A DNA stretch of 31,561 nucleotides. Origin: Haplomitrium mnioides. Taxonomy: Eukaryota > Marchantiophyta > Haplomitriopsida > Calobryales. The position numbers and the translations under genes were made by a program. The notes under the pieces are model-generated. The model saw only the letters and a list, made by a program, of their open reading frames with translations. It did no database searches and was not told where the DNA came from. The stretch lies in assembly GCA_049999725.1 (NCBI GenBank), contig JBNGIS010020201.1:1-31561 (forward strand), given 5' to 3'. Shown in pieces: positions 1 to 10,035 of the stretch; positions within the stretch are counted from its first letter, which is position 1; the number at the start of each line of letters is the position of its first letter.

Positions 1-258
1 TTTTAAATAAATTCGAGTTTTCAAATGTTTTCGTAAAAACTAGTAATATTGATTGATTTTGCATAACAAAATTGACTTTCGCTCTATTATGGTTGCTGAA
101 ATGACCAAAAACAGTCCCCAAAAACTCATGTACTTTTTGTTTTTCAAAATTTTCCTCGTTTTTGATGTTTTTTTATATGAAAAATCACAATTTTTCCCAA
201 AAAATAAAAAAGTTCTTGTTTTGAGTAGCCTGTTTCTGGTTCAAAGTAGCGGATGTTT
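1..258 (+). repeat. Dispersed repeat, copy A
   Basis: This stretch aligns by eye with 19765-20009 in the same orientation. Shared blocks in order are a TTTTCRTAAAAACT block, TTTGCATAAYRAAATTGACT, CGCTCTAT, a T/A-rich middle, GTTCTTGTTTTGAGT and GGTTCAAAGTAGCGG. Both copies lose similarity just after that last block. A 71-codon reading frame inside it is a by-product of the T-rich sequence and has no recognisable domain. The family is not identified; the unit could be part of a longer element cut by the window edge. Confidence 0.7.
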
Positions 259-1279
259 AGAGCACTAACAGTTGTATGTACTTCCTTATGATGAGTTGTA
301 TGGTTGAATTAATACAAAGATTGAAGTTTTTAATACTTTTTTTCCCTTCAATTGTCCAAGACTTGATCATTTAGTACTCATGTGCATGAGAATTTTAAGT
401 CAACTTGAATAGTTTGTATTGCTTATATCCTTAAAGTACAATACCATATATAATATAGATATAAAATCAACAAATTAATCATTTAATATGAATAATAACA
501 AAAACAATACTAATCACAAATTACAACTTGCCAGATATTGTGGTTGATGACGCAACATGTCTCCATGGAACATTCTCTACAATCCCAAATTTTGTGAGGA
601 TCAGAGAGTCACAAACAACCAGTAAGAGAAGGTAGTGATAACAACAAATGGTGAGCCTAACATCATGTCCAAAATGTCATTCTTGGAAAAACAATTATGA
701 CTCATTGTGCTTTCATTACTTTAGATTATATATGTAGAAAATGCCAACAACTACTAAAGTAAATGGTTTGGGTTTGATAAAGCCTTTCAAATATTGTGCA
801 TTTGATTCTCTTTTGATACAATAGTTGACCACATTGAGTTTGTCTATGTAAGATTGTAGCTCTTCATTACCTCTGTGCACTCGAGCACCTCTAGAATGAG
901 TGCTAGTAACTCTATCTAATTGCTTGGGCTTCCAATCTTTGCCTTCTAGCAATGCAAAACAAATGCCAGTGGACTAAAAACCAAAGATGGAGCTTGCTCT
1001 TGCTTCTTCTTAGTCTCCTCCACACCAATGCTCTTTTTCTTTTATTTCAATATCAAGGTCAACTTCATTGTTAGTGAACGTTCCACACTTTCATCTTCCT
1101 ACATTAACTCAAGAACAATTTAGTCATAAATATGAGTGTAAAAAAGAGAATAAAGGAAGAACCCACTTGTATGCCATCATATAGCAACGAGGAAATCTAT
1201 GATGAGTCAACTAGCGTTCTACTTGATGACTCCTTCAATACTCTATCACCTCACCACCTTGCCAAGTTGAATTTATTGA
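259..1279. other. Intergenic, no gene seen
   Basis: AT-rich DNA without a recognisable coding region. A 78-codon minus-strand frame at 716-952 shows no domain, and its neighbouring frames are closed. No tandem structure was noticed. Confidence 0.5.
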
Positions 1280-1282
1280 CTT

Positions 1283-1798
1283 GAAAAGATACAAGACATT
1301 GAGTCTAGATACACAATTCTACAAAACCGACTTGAGCAGGTTGAACACAACAATGCAGAGGTGACTCCAAAGGCAACAAAGGATCTTGAAGGAAAACAAC
1401 TCAACAAGCTCAAGCAGCACATAGATGCATAACATGAGACCATCCGATAAGATCTGGTGAAAGCCCAAGCCTCTTGGGCCAACATTGTAAAGGGATCTCC
1501 TGACTTAGACAATGTCAGAGAAACAGTTCGGAGTTTCATGAATGAGGAATGGGAGAAACAAGGACAAGAATTGAACATAGTTGTCCATAGAATACTTGAA
1601 CAACCAATGGAAAGCACACAAGGGGTCATACAACAACAGATCATGAAACCTTGTGGCTTTGAGAAGATGAACATCATCTGCCAGCGCATTGAGAAGATCT
1701 CGAGCAAAGTACGACCAATCTTGATGAGGTTCCAGAACACAACCGACCAGATGCGCCTTCTCAAGTCCAAGAAAATACTGAAAGGCCAACCCTTTTGA
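1283..1798 (+). pseudogene. LINE ORF1-like fragment
   Basis: One frame runs through this stretch with two in-frame TAA stops near 1427 and 1448. The first part (about 45 residues) is rich in charged residues and Leu in a coiled-coil pattern (KIQDIESRYTILQNRLEQVE). It is followed by SWANIVKGSPDL, then EELNIVV-like and KVRPILMRFQN segments, and LLKSKKILKG at the end. A coiled coil followed by a basic 'LNIVV ... RPILMRF ... LK' region is the layout of the RNA-binding ORF1 protein of L1-type LINEs, which coats LINE RNA. No endonuclease or reverse transcriptase follows; the frame stops at 1796-1798 and the DNA then becomes C/T-rich. It is probably a truncated, dead copy. The family call rests on motif resemblance only. 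It could instead be a gag-like or unknown coiled-coil protein. Confidence 0.45.
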
Positions 1799-2232
1799 GT
1801 ATTCAAAAATCTCCCTGTGGAAGAAGATGAAGCAAGCCTGGGCTCAAAGGAAAATCACAGTGATCCAACGTGGGAAAATGCAGCTTCTCCCCCCTCTGCC
1901 TTCTTGAAACATAACATGTGACACTCAACTTCAAACTCAGGCCCTCGACCAGATTTATACCTACATTGTTTACTACAGGCAACAATGCAACTACTATAGC
2001 TCCGGTTTTACAACATCGAGGCTCAACCACATCTAGACCAAGATTATGACACATATAAGTTAAATTTATTTCATTTTATTTTGTTGTACTTAGTTTTCAC
2101 TTGTTCTAGCCATTGGGGCCCTCATCACTTTTACCCTCTTTCACCCACACCATGGTGCGCGATGTACTATTCAGTCTTTATGGCCTTAACATTGGCATGG
2201 GACTTTAGACTAATTCTCTTAAACTATTCTTC
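1799..2232. other. Intergenic, no gene seen
   Basis: No recognisable coding region. Composition shifts toward C and T on the plus strand approaching the CT microsatellite. Confidence 0.4.
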
Positions 2233-2368
2233 TTCTCTCTCTCTCTCTCTCTCTCTCTCTNNNNNNNNNNNNNNNNNNNNNNNNNNNNNNNNNNNNNNNN
2301 NNNNNNNNNNNNNNNNNNNNNNNNNNNNNNNNNNNNNNNNNNNNNNNNNNNNNNNNNNNNCTCTCTCT
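2233..2368. repeat. (CT)n microsatellite with assembly gap
   Basis: CT dinucleotides flank a run of exactly 100 N (2261-2360). The round number suggests a gap of unknown size placed where the assembler failed in the microsatellite. Serine-leucine or glutamate-arginine frames across it are not genes. Confidence 0.95.
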
Positions 2369-3341
2369 GTGGTTAGGTAGTTAGGCTCTATTATGACAGA
2401 TCTGACTCCTATCATGATCGAATCCCTTCTTAGATCAGTACCTAGTACTCTCTCTTATATCTATCTGTGATCTTCTAAGCTTATATTATTTATGCTCATG
2501 TTTCTCACAAGTTCTCTCTTTTCAAAGAGAATGATTCAAAGATTTGTCACTAAACTTGCAATTTACAAGCACTACTTCTTAGATTAGAAAAAAGCACATA
2601 GTAATACATCAAACTGGGACTGCATCTCAGAAGAAAGAGCAGACGTTGTTGAAACAACATGCCTGTAATCTTTAATATCGTAAATTGCAACTTAAGATTT
2701 CTTCAAGGTTTGGCATTATATCATCATTTGACCCTCTTTTGTCTCATCCTCATTCAATTCTAAAATTCAATCATCAAATTTTCAACAATCTCAGAATGTT
2801 CACATCTCTCTTCCTTTGATGTCATGGCGATATATCGAATCTAACACTTGACATTACAAATAACAACTCTCTTTATCTTCAAACATCGGCTCACTATCTC
2901 TGCCAACTATTAACATTCATTATCGCAATAGTTTCCAACACACTTCAGCATCAGTTGGGTCATGATAGCTTCTCAATGGTCCATATTCATAGTCTCAAAT
3001 TTTCTTGCTCATTCTTAGTTTCGACTGAGATTCTCCCAAATGTTAGCTCTTTATTATTGGACACCTTCCAACTAGTTTAAACAAAAAAATAAAAATTTAT
3101 GATATCTTCCCTATTGGTTCATTCATGATTTTAATCACCCAACTTTTAAAATTTTATTCTTAATACTTTCCAACTTTTAGAAGTAACTTTGCTTTGACAA
3201 GCTATTCCTTCATTTTTCGGACTTCTACTGATAAACTTGCAAGGGTTGTTTTAAAATTTTCAAAAATTCTAAAAAGAAGCAAGGCAAGTTTGCCAAATCC
3301 TTCATTTCTTGTCTATTTGCTGCCTTGTATACTCCTCATCA
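2369..3341. other. Intergenic, possible 3' part of gypsy element
   Basis: No coding region is recognised. Because the gypsy pol next door reads on the minus strand, its 3' untranslated part and LTR would be expected here. I saw no repeated terminus or purine tract that would prove it. Confidence 0.4.
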
Positions 3342-3566
3342 CTATTGCGCAATGTTCTTGTGAGCATTTTTCAACTCATTATATTTCTTCAACCGATAAC
3401 TATTAGTTGTTGTAGGCAAAGGTTCTTCTGCCAACGTCACAAGTTTTACTAATCCATTTGAAAACACATATATCACCTGATAAGGTCCTTCCCATCTTGT
3501 ACGTAATTTTCTTGGAAGCAACTGATATCGAGAATCATTCATTTGCTCCAGATCTCCTTCCTCCAT
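3342..3566 (-). pseudogene. Gypsy integrase C-terminal region
   Basis: The 74-codon frame contains 'RKLRTRWEGPYQVIYVFSNG', followed by a short hydrophobic 'LVKLVTL' strand. This is the usual plant gypsy integrase tail, in which a K-[LF]-x-[SP]-[KR]-W-x-GP-[FY] motif forms a small barrel that binds DNA. No chromodomain follows in the next bases. It lies downstream, in pol order, of the integrase core at about 3690-4240. Confidence 0.8.
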
Positions 3567-3689
3567 TGGAATGAATCAAAGTGTTTGGTCATGCTTCTAT
3601 TTTTGTTTCCATCATATTCTTCACTCTTTTTAAAATTGACAGTTTGTTCCTCTTCTGGATGAATAATTTCCAACACTCGATTATATATA

Positions 3690-4438
3690 GTGTCATATAT
3701 AGACTGTTGCTCTTCAATTTTGGTTTGTAGTGTTAGAATTGATAACTCAATAGGATTGATAACTCAATAGGCATGATTGCATGCATTCCATATACGTGAT
3801 AATAAGACATTCATTGAGTGGATATATTTTTAATTGTCTTATAGGCCTATAGTGATGACGAGACCTTCATGTCCCATGAAATCTTATCCATCTCAACAAT
3901 CTTATCCAAAATTTTACAAAGAATACCTTTCACTTTTTCTATATGTCCATTGGCTTTTGGGTTTTATGGCATTGTCTTAAAATGTTTAATCAAATACTTC
4001 TATATAAGAGCAAAAATCATTGAATTGAGGAAGTGGGTTCTTTGATGGCTCACTAATTCTAACAAATAGCCGAATCTTGAAATAATGTTATCAAATATAA
4101 ACCTCGCAACCACTTTTGCAATGTTTTTTTTAGTGACGCAGCTTTGCTCACTTCATCACATAATCCATGGCCACCAAAATATGTCAACAACGAGACTCAC
4201 AAGGTGTTGGTTGAATCGGCCCAACAAAATCGATTCCTTATTTCTCCAAAGGCGCTAAGAGCAAAATCATTGTTAATGGACAATGTGATGATATTGTCGA
4301 TTGACTTGTCCTTTGATAGAGATTACAACTTTGTTTAAATTGTGCAACATCATGATGCATCTTCAGCCACCAATATCGACTCTCTAAATTTTTTTTATTG
4401 TATTCCTTGCAACAAATTGACTCCCTCCATATCTTCAT
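3690..4438 (-). pseudogene. Gypsy integrase, zinc finger and core
   Basis: At 4238-4438 the frame has 'RYWWLKMHHDVAQFKQSCNL', the second half of the HHCC zinc-binding domain, with the last Cys apparently changed (CNLYQ where CxxCQ is usual). The core follows: 'GIDFVGPIQP' (first catalytic Asp kept, about 4229-4237), 'VARFIFDNIISRFGYLLELV' then SHQRTHFLN, where SDxGTHF is usual, so the second Asp is lost. Further on, 'KANGHIEKVKGILCKIL' keeps the catalytic Glu. Internal stops and a 17-bp tandem duplication (3738-3771) confirm that it is dead. Confidence 0.8.
3738..3771. repeat. 17-bp tandem duplication
   Basis: ATTGATAACTCAATAGG occurs twice back to back (3738-3754, 3755-3771) without mismatch, inside the decayed gypsy integrase. 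The 17-bp length shifts the frame. An exact duplication within very diverged sequence indicates a later event. Confidence 0.95.
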
Positions 4439-4766
4439 GCAATGTTGAGATCATTGCTTTAAGCTAAAATTTCTCCAAACATCTTCTCAATATCTCATCT
4501 GAACCAATTGATATAAAATTTCCTAAAAAATTGTATAAGAAGCACACTTCTCAAAAAAACAATGTGCACTCCTTGTTCAAGAGCTTTGCTAGATTGAGAT
4601 GATCAATTAAATAATCTCGAATATCCTTATAATCAGTGTTGGACTCTATTAAAAATAAATACTCATTGGCTAATTGATCTTTCATTTTTTTTTGTTGGCT
4701 CTCATCCAATTGTGATAAGAAGTCTGTGTTCTCGTGCTATACTCCATGCCTTACCAAAATATGAAA

Positions 4767-4976
4767 TTAAAATTTTTGGAGAAGCAACACCCATCGCGCT
4801 AATCTTCTTGACAAATTACTTTTATTGATAATGTAATTTAGTGCATTATGAGCACTATAGAAGAAGAAATGACAACATAAGAGATAATACTGGAATTTTT
4901 GAACTGCATAGATCATCCCAATACTCCAATAGCCGTAGTAGATGCAGCAATATACACATGGAAATTGTTGGACCAA
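4767..4976 (-). pseudogene. Gypsy RNase H fragment
   Basis: The end of this frame reads 'YSAHNALNYIINKSNLSRRL' then 'ARWVLLLQKF'. This matches the end of plant gypsy RNase H, normally YxDHxAL...NK...SGRxARWxLxLxEF. The family Asp in 'DH' is changed to Ala here. The domain degrades the RNA strand of the RNA/DNA hybrid in reverse transcription. It lies between the RT (above 5197) and the integrase (below 4438), as expected for gypsy pol. Confidence 0.8.
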
Positions 4977-5196
4977 TCTAGCACTATCATTACTGGGGCA
5001 ATTGTCATCTTATCTTTTAATTCTTCAAAAGCTTTATGACAAGCCTTTGTCCACACCTATTCCACATCTTTTCTTAGCAATCGGCTGAGTGGTTTTGCTA
5101 TAAAAGCATAACCTTCAACCATTCTTTTGTAGTAACCTATACAACCAAGAAAAGATTGCAACGCTGTTAAATTATACGAGATAGGAAAATTTATAA

Positions 5197-5965
5197 TTAC
5201 TTTAACTTTTTCCATATCCACAACAATTCTTTCTTAGAGACTTGATGTCCCAACAAAATTCCTCCTAAAATTCCAAAATAAGACACTTTTTTGAATGAAG
5301 ATAAATTTGGAACTACTGTCATTTTTGAAAACATTTCCTTAAGAAACTTAAGATGGTCCTCTGATTTCAAATGCACACAAAAGTCATTCAAGAAGAACTC
5401 CACAAAAACTCTAAGATGTTCTCGGAAGGTTGTCATCATTACTCTGGTAAGTGTTGTTGGAGCATTATATAGCCTAATGGCATTACCTTATAAGTATAAG
5501 CTTCTCAATATGTTGTAAACGTTGTTGTCTCCCGATCATCTATATGTATGGACACTTGGCTATGTCTATTTAATACGTCTACGAATGAGTAACATTGTTT
5601 TCCTGCCACTACATCTAAAATTATATCGATGAAGGGCATCGAATGATAATCCTTTTTTGTTATTGCTTCCAAAAGTTCTGAAATACATGAATCTTCCCTC
5701 CTTTCTTTGGTGTAGTAACAATGGGCGACACCCATTTGAAGTTTTCAATTGGAATATAAAGTCTACATCCAACAGTTTCTGAATATCCTCTTTCACTTTT
5801 AATGAGTAATTGGGATTGAGACAATATTGTCCTTGACAAATAATAACAACATCTTCTTTCAAATAAATCCGATGTTGACAAACTTCTCAAATCTTTATAA
5901 TTCCAAGGAAAAATATCTCGATATTTTGGCAATAGCTCCTTGTATGCCTCTAACTCGCTGCCCAC
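5197..5965 (-). pseudogene. Gypsy reverse transcriptase
   Basis: Several overlapping frames together cover RT. From the N-terminal side they show 'YRDIFPWNYKDLRSL' (linker before RT), 'NPNYSLKVKEDIQKLLDVDF', 'WVSPIVTTPKKGGKIHV', 'MPFIDIILDVVAGKQCYSFV' with D following, 'DDRETTTFTTY', and 'FFLNDFCVHLKSEDHLKFL'. The last is the catalytic box, normally [YF]xDDF. Its first Asp is Asn here (FLNDF), which should abolish polymerisation. Frame changes between blocks show repeated indels. Confidence 0.85.
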
Positions 5966-6297
5966 TTATCCCTTGAAAAACTTTGGCTCTTCATCTATTT
6001 TGATATTTATTATCTAAATCTCATCTTTGGCTATAATCCCTTCACGAGAAACATCAAACTCAAGTAGATGTGGTTGTACAACATCCAAGACAAATTTTTC
6101 TTCCACATCTTCATGTGCTCTAGAAGGTAGATCGTCCAACATATTTACCCCATATCCATTCTTGATCTGGGAGAGGTTTTCTTCATAGCTCCCCTCCTCC
6201 TCTCTATTATGAGTTATCGGGTTTGGCTCAAATTCATACTACTTGGATTTCCCATTATTTTCAATCCATGGAAATGGCCTCCTCATCTAAAAACCAA

Positions 6298-6530
6298 TTT
6301 GATGTACATCTAGGCAATTCTCATTCAGTTTTTCATTAATGTACCTCATTCGTTGGCAAACTAGCATTTGGGTTGTAACCTGATGTCAATCATTTTTTCT
6401 CCAATCGATTACAACTCCAACCTTATATAACCATGGTCAACCTAAAAGAAGTAGATATGAACTCTTTGTAGGCAGCTGGATCATGACATAGTCCAATCAG
6501 AATGTCACTCCTCCAACCATCATGATACTG
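6298..6530 (-). pseudogene. Gypsy protease C-terminal part
   Basis: The minus strand encodes 'LDYVMIQLPTKSSYLLLLG', a stop, then 'PWLYKVGVVIDWRKN'. Plant gypsy proteases carry a 'xLLGRPWL' motif near their end. The Arg codon position is TGA here, consistent with a CGA to TGA change at a methylated CpG. The catalytic D-[ST]-G lies outside the part I can read. Confidence 0.65.
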
Positions 6531-6794
6531 CCATGAGAACACTTGAATAAACCACTCTCGTCTCATAGGTCATTTGGAGAAATTTTTTTGTAAGCTTAAG
6601 TCCTTTGATTTCTATATCCTTCATAGTTTTTTTTATTTTAATGTTGACTCCAGATTCTCCATCCACTGGTACATTTTAATTCACACAACCCACGATTACA
6701 ATGGCAACTTCACATGCTCCAAAGTCATCCTAAACTTTAGCTCCCATCATATATACTTTAGGCAACTTGAATGTCGTCATTTTTCCTAAAGCGA

Positions 6795-7236
6795 ATTGAT
6801 GAATAACATGTTTTGATTGAGGAAAAGCTCAAACTAACTTGTCGTCCGAGTATTCTGAAAGTTCAAAAACTTGGCACTTCGTATCTATACGGAAACGATG
6901 TAATATCATTGTTTCAGAAAACTCTTTTCAAGTGCTTTGAAAGTTCAAAATTTTTGCTTGGTGAAGTTGGAAAGTTTGAAAGGTCTTTTATTTGAGCCTA
7001 TTGTCAATATATCCCTATTTCAGAGAAAATATTTATATTTTATTGAAAGTTTGAAATGGATTCGGAGTGAAAGCCGAAAGTTCAAAGGAAAACTCAACTG
7101 CGAAACTGAGATATATCAAATTTTCAATAAAAATTATAAAATATTAAAAGTTCAAAAGTGCTACTTTGGTATTTTCTGAAAGTTTGAAAGGACACAGAAC
7201 TAGCAGAGTTGAAATAGTGATAAATCACTATTTCAA
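6795..7236 (+). repeat. Tandem repeat, about 105 bp x 4, with paired GAAAGTT motifs
   Basis: Four units end in similar sequence (ATTGTTTCAG, CCCTATTTCAG, CAAATTTTCA, CACTATTTCAA) at spacings of roughly 105, 104 and 108 bp. Each unit carries two copies of GAAAGTTCAAA or GAAAGTTTGAAA. Starts at 6939 and 6970, 7045 and 7076, 7147 and 7178 are each 31 bp apart; 6857 belongs to the first unit, whose partner near 6826 is degenerate. No gene is recognised; small frames across it are repeat by-products. Confidence 0.75.
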
Positions 7237-7444
7237 GAATTTGCGAAAGAAAATTATATAAAACTATTCTAAGCTCAGAGGAGAAGCTGCCCCTTATTTT
7301 TTTGAGCTATCCCTAATATTACCCCACGTGTCACAAGCTATACTATGAGACTGGTTCAACCCCACTCCCATATGCAGGGGGTGAGGTAACCATTGTTGAA
7401 GAAGACTTAGGGTGCAAGCCTTATAGATCAAACATCTTTTGAGA

Positions 7445-7467
7445 CTTCACTTATGGACTAAGTGAAG
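7445..7467. repeat. Perfect 9-bp inverted repeat
   Basis: CTTCACTTA, a 5-base spacer TGGAC, then TAAGTGAAG. The arms are exactly complementary. There is no T-run and no neighbouring gene end to suggest a function. Confidence 0.8.
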
Positions 7468-7573
7468 GTCCCAAGTGAAACGACAAGTGGTCTGGATACC
7501 ATACCTGTTTGTTGAAGGTGCAGATTCATCCCCAAAGCTACTAAATCAACCGAACCTATGCAATGCTTGCCGA

Positions 7574-7969
7574 ATGGGCACTAAGTTTCTACCAAAGCAT
7601 GCAATTACTCTCGAACCTATTTTGAGCACCGAACCTAATTTTTCTTCAGTGCTAGTACAAAAATTCTTCAATCGATTAGTTTGTGCAATATACAAAGTTA
7701 TTTTAACATCTGAAGACACTGATTTGATTGCTTGCTCCAGGCGATTCTTTCAAGACTTATTTTTTTATATATGGTTGAAAAATAAAATTGAACAAGGTGC
7801 TATAGATTCTGCCTTTTCCATGTTACTCCCTTTAACAATACTGTTATGCTATCAGATTGATTCTTTACAAGAGACAATGATCAATACTTATTCAGTGAAG
7901 CTAGATTGTTGGACAATCATCAAGATACACATCATCTTTGAAGTGTGTATATATTTCCAGTCATTCTAG
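7574..7969 (+). other. Unrecognised 131-codon open frame
   Basis: An open frame from the ATG at 7574 to a stop at 7967-7969. I recognise no domain. It has a hydrophobic stretch (SAFSMLLPLTILLCYQI) near residue 80. The surrounding DNA is repeat-rich and the frame lies upstream of the copia gag, so it may be chance or part of a copia leader. Confidence 0.12.
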
Positions 7970-8820
7970 TGGTGTTCAGACCAACTATTCTGATTCCAAG
8001 TCACTTGGTTTGATCAAATTGGAAACTAACATATTCTTCCAATAGATCTTCTAAATTTTTCTACCTATTGGAGTCACCTTTGGATATAATTTCACATCTG
8101 TTCACCCAATTTTTACATTTTGATTAATTCATACTCCATTTTTCATTTTGACAGAAACTGCATGCTAGAAAATCTACAGAATCTGATACACATACTTTTT
8201 CAAAGATCTCTAAATTCACAACTGTATTGTAAGCATATCTAAATCTATAAGTGTAAATAGATTAGATATTGCTACACCTATAGTGTAGATTTTAATTTCT
8301 ACAGAGTACAATTTTATTGTCATATATGTAAGAGGAAACTGACCAGTTGTCTCAACAATCTATTGAGATTTTGAGAAGGCTTCTAGGCCACAACTAGTTC
8401 ATAGTATTCCCTCACCATTACAAGGTATTTTTAGATATTGTATTTAGAATTTCTGAACAACATATATCTTCCAAAAGTGATTCAAGAATTCAGAGGACCA
8501 ATTTACATATTCAAGGAAAATACATCAACTTTTGCAGATTGTATCTAGAAGTTGAGACTACATCAACATCTGCAATATTGTGGAGATATACAAAAGGCTT
8601 GTTGCTGATATTCCCACCTGTTTTTTGCAAGATCAGAAGATCAACCCCTTACCTATAGCAAGAAGAACAGGAACATACTTTACATATAACTTCTGTTATA
8701 CAAACTTGTTTTATCTGTTGTTCACAGAGTTGCAAAGAGTTTTAACATTTTGGTTTTTTTGCATTTTGATAAATCTATCATTTATCTTTCAACCCTCAAA
8801 GCTCTTTCTATAGTCTAAAA
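7970..8820. other. Leader or LTR region upstream of copia gag, unresolved
   Basis: The 5' LTR and primer-binding site of the copia element should lie here. I looked for TGGTATCAGAGC and for similarity to the DNA after 13455 and found neither. A 77-codon frame at 8580-8813 is T-rich and unrecognised. Confidence 0.4.
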
Positions 8821-9708
8821 ATGGAAAAATTAAACTTTAAACAGTTGACCATTGAAGGAGATAACTACCTCTGCTGGTGAGTGGATGCAGCAACCCATCT
8901 GGTTTCTAAGGGATTGGAGACCACAATCCTTACAGATGAGGGCACAACATTACAACAGAAAGCCCATGCCTTGGTCTTCCTGGGGCATCGTCTTTTTGAC
9001 TCTCTCAAAATTTAGTACCTGAATGAGAGTAATCCCAGAATTCTTTGGGATAATCTGAAAGAAAGATTTGACCATACAAAAACAATTCATCTGTCTAAAG
9101 CAAGGCATGATTGGGTCAATCAAAGAGTTCAAGATTTTTCTTCCATATCTAAATATAATAGTGAGTTGTTTAGAATAACATCTCAGTTAACATTATGTGA
9201 ACATCCTATTTCTCAAGAGGAAAAAATTGAAAAAACACTATCCGCATTCCATACATCCAACATGATTCTATCTGCTCAATATAGAAACATGAATTTTTCT
9301 ACCTATTCTGAACTTATAGCTTATTTATTATTAGGAGAGAAACATCAGGATTTGCTAATGAAGAATTCAAAAGTAAGACCCTCAGGTACCCTACCTCAAA
9401 CTCTTACACCTGAAGTTCATTTTTCCAAGCCAACAAATAACAGAGGCATGTCTAGAACAAGGGCCAGATTTGGCTCCTTGAGACATAATGCTCAAAGGGG
9501 TAAAGCTCCTATGAATAACAGGAGTCAACAATTTAGGAGGAGAGGAAGAGACAAGGGAAACTCTGCACGTTTTTATCAAAGAGGAAGACAAGGAGGCAGG
9601 AATTCATATAATAATAGAAATCAGCCATCCTTGAGTAACATAAGAGGACCAATTGTTTGCAGCAGATGTGGGACCATAGGGCATATGAATAAAGTTTGTA
9701 GAATCTGA
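8821..9708 (+). pseudogene. Copia gag polyprotein
   Basis: The frame starts with MEKLNFKQLTIEGDNYLCW, the usual opening of plant copia gag. In-frame stops lie at 8878 (TGA) and 9013 (TAG). The gag core (ILWDNLKERFDHTKTI and following) forms the particle shell. A basic Arg/Gly/Asn-rich stretch follows, then a CX2CX4HX4C zinc knuckle (CSRCGTIGHMNKVC, 9658-9699) that binds element RNA. A TGA at 9706-9708 ends the frame; reading continues in phase into protease. The ATG at 8821 is chosen because it precedes the conserved start. Confidence 0.88.
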
Positions 9709-10035
9709 ACTCATCTAGTCGCACTTTATGCCAAAGACAAAAAACAAAAAGCTGCACTAGGGATTAATGGTGTCTTTATAGAACAGACTTATACCCTTAG
9801 CAATTATATCGATAAAGAAGAGGATCTGAATATACTATAGAAAAATATGATTCAGTGTACAAATTCTACACTACCTCTAGATGACATTCATACCTGTATA
9901 ATGGACAGTGGCAATACTCATACTATTTTAAAATGCAAGTCCTATTTTACCAAGCTAACGTCTTTTTACCGAAAGATGACCACTATAATAGGAAGCAATC
10001 AGATTGAAGAAGGCAAATGACCAACCACTATCAAA
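9709..10035 (+). pseudogene. Copia aspartic protease
   Basis: In phase with gag, the frame holds 'MDSGNTHTIL' with the catalytic Asp-Ser-Gly at 9904-9912. Copia proteases usually read DSGCTxH or similar, which matches. The enzyme would cut the gag-pol polyprotein. In-frame stops at 9838-9840 (TAG) and 10018-10020 (TGA) kill it. Confidence 0.8.

Larger units (their letters stand above)
3342..6530 (-). mobile_element. Decayed Ty3/gypsy retrotransposon pol
   Basis: Read on the minus strand from high to low coordinate, the order is aspartic protease tail, reverse transcriptase, RNase H, zinc-binding integrase N-terminus, integrase core and integrase C-terminus. RT before integrase defines Ty3/gypsy. 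The protease tail 'LLG-PWL', the RT block 'PFID.ILD.VAG..CYSF.D' and the integrase block near 'ANGHIEK' resemble non-chromodomain plant gypsy elements (Tat/Ogre type); no chromodomain was seen. Stops and frameshifts occur every few tens of codons. Gag and LTRs were not found, so the element is partial or too diverged to see. Confidence 0.85.

Noticed and set aside
1273-1806. 177-codon minus-strand open frame
   Set aside because: It is opposite the plus-strand ORF1-like frame, which explains the sequence better; the minus translation has no domain.
7346-7356. GGTTCAACCCC, resembling a tRNA B box
   Set aside because: No A box, acceptor stem or cloverleaf could be fitted around it.
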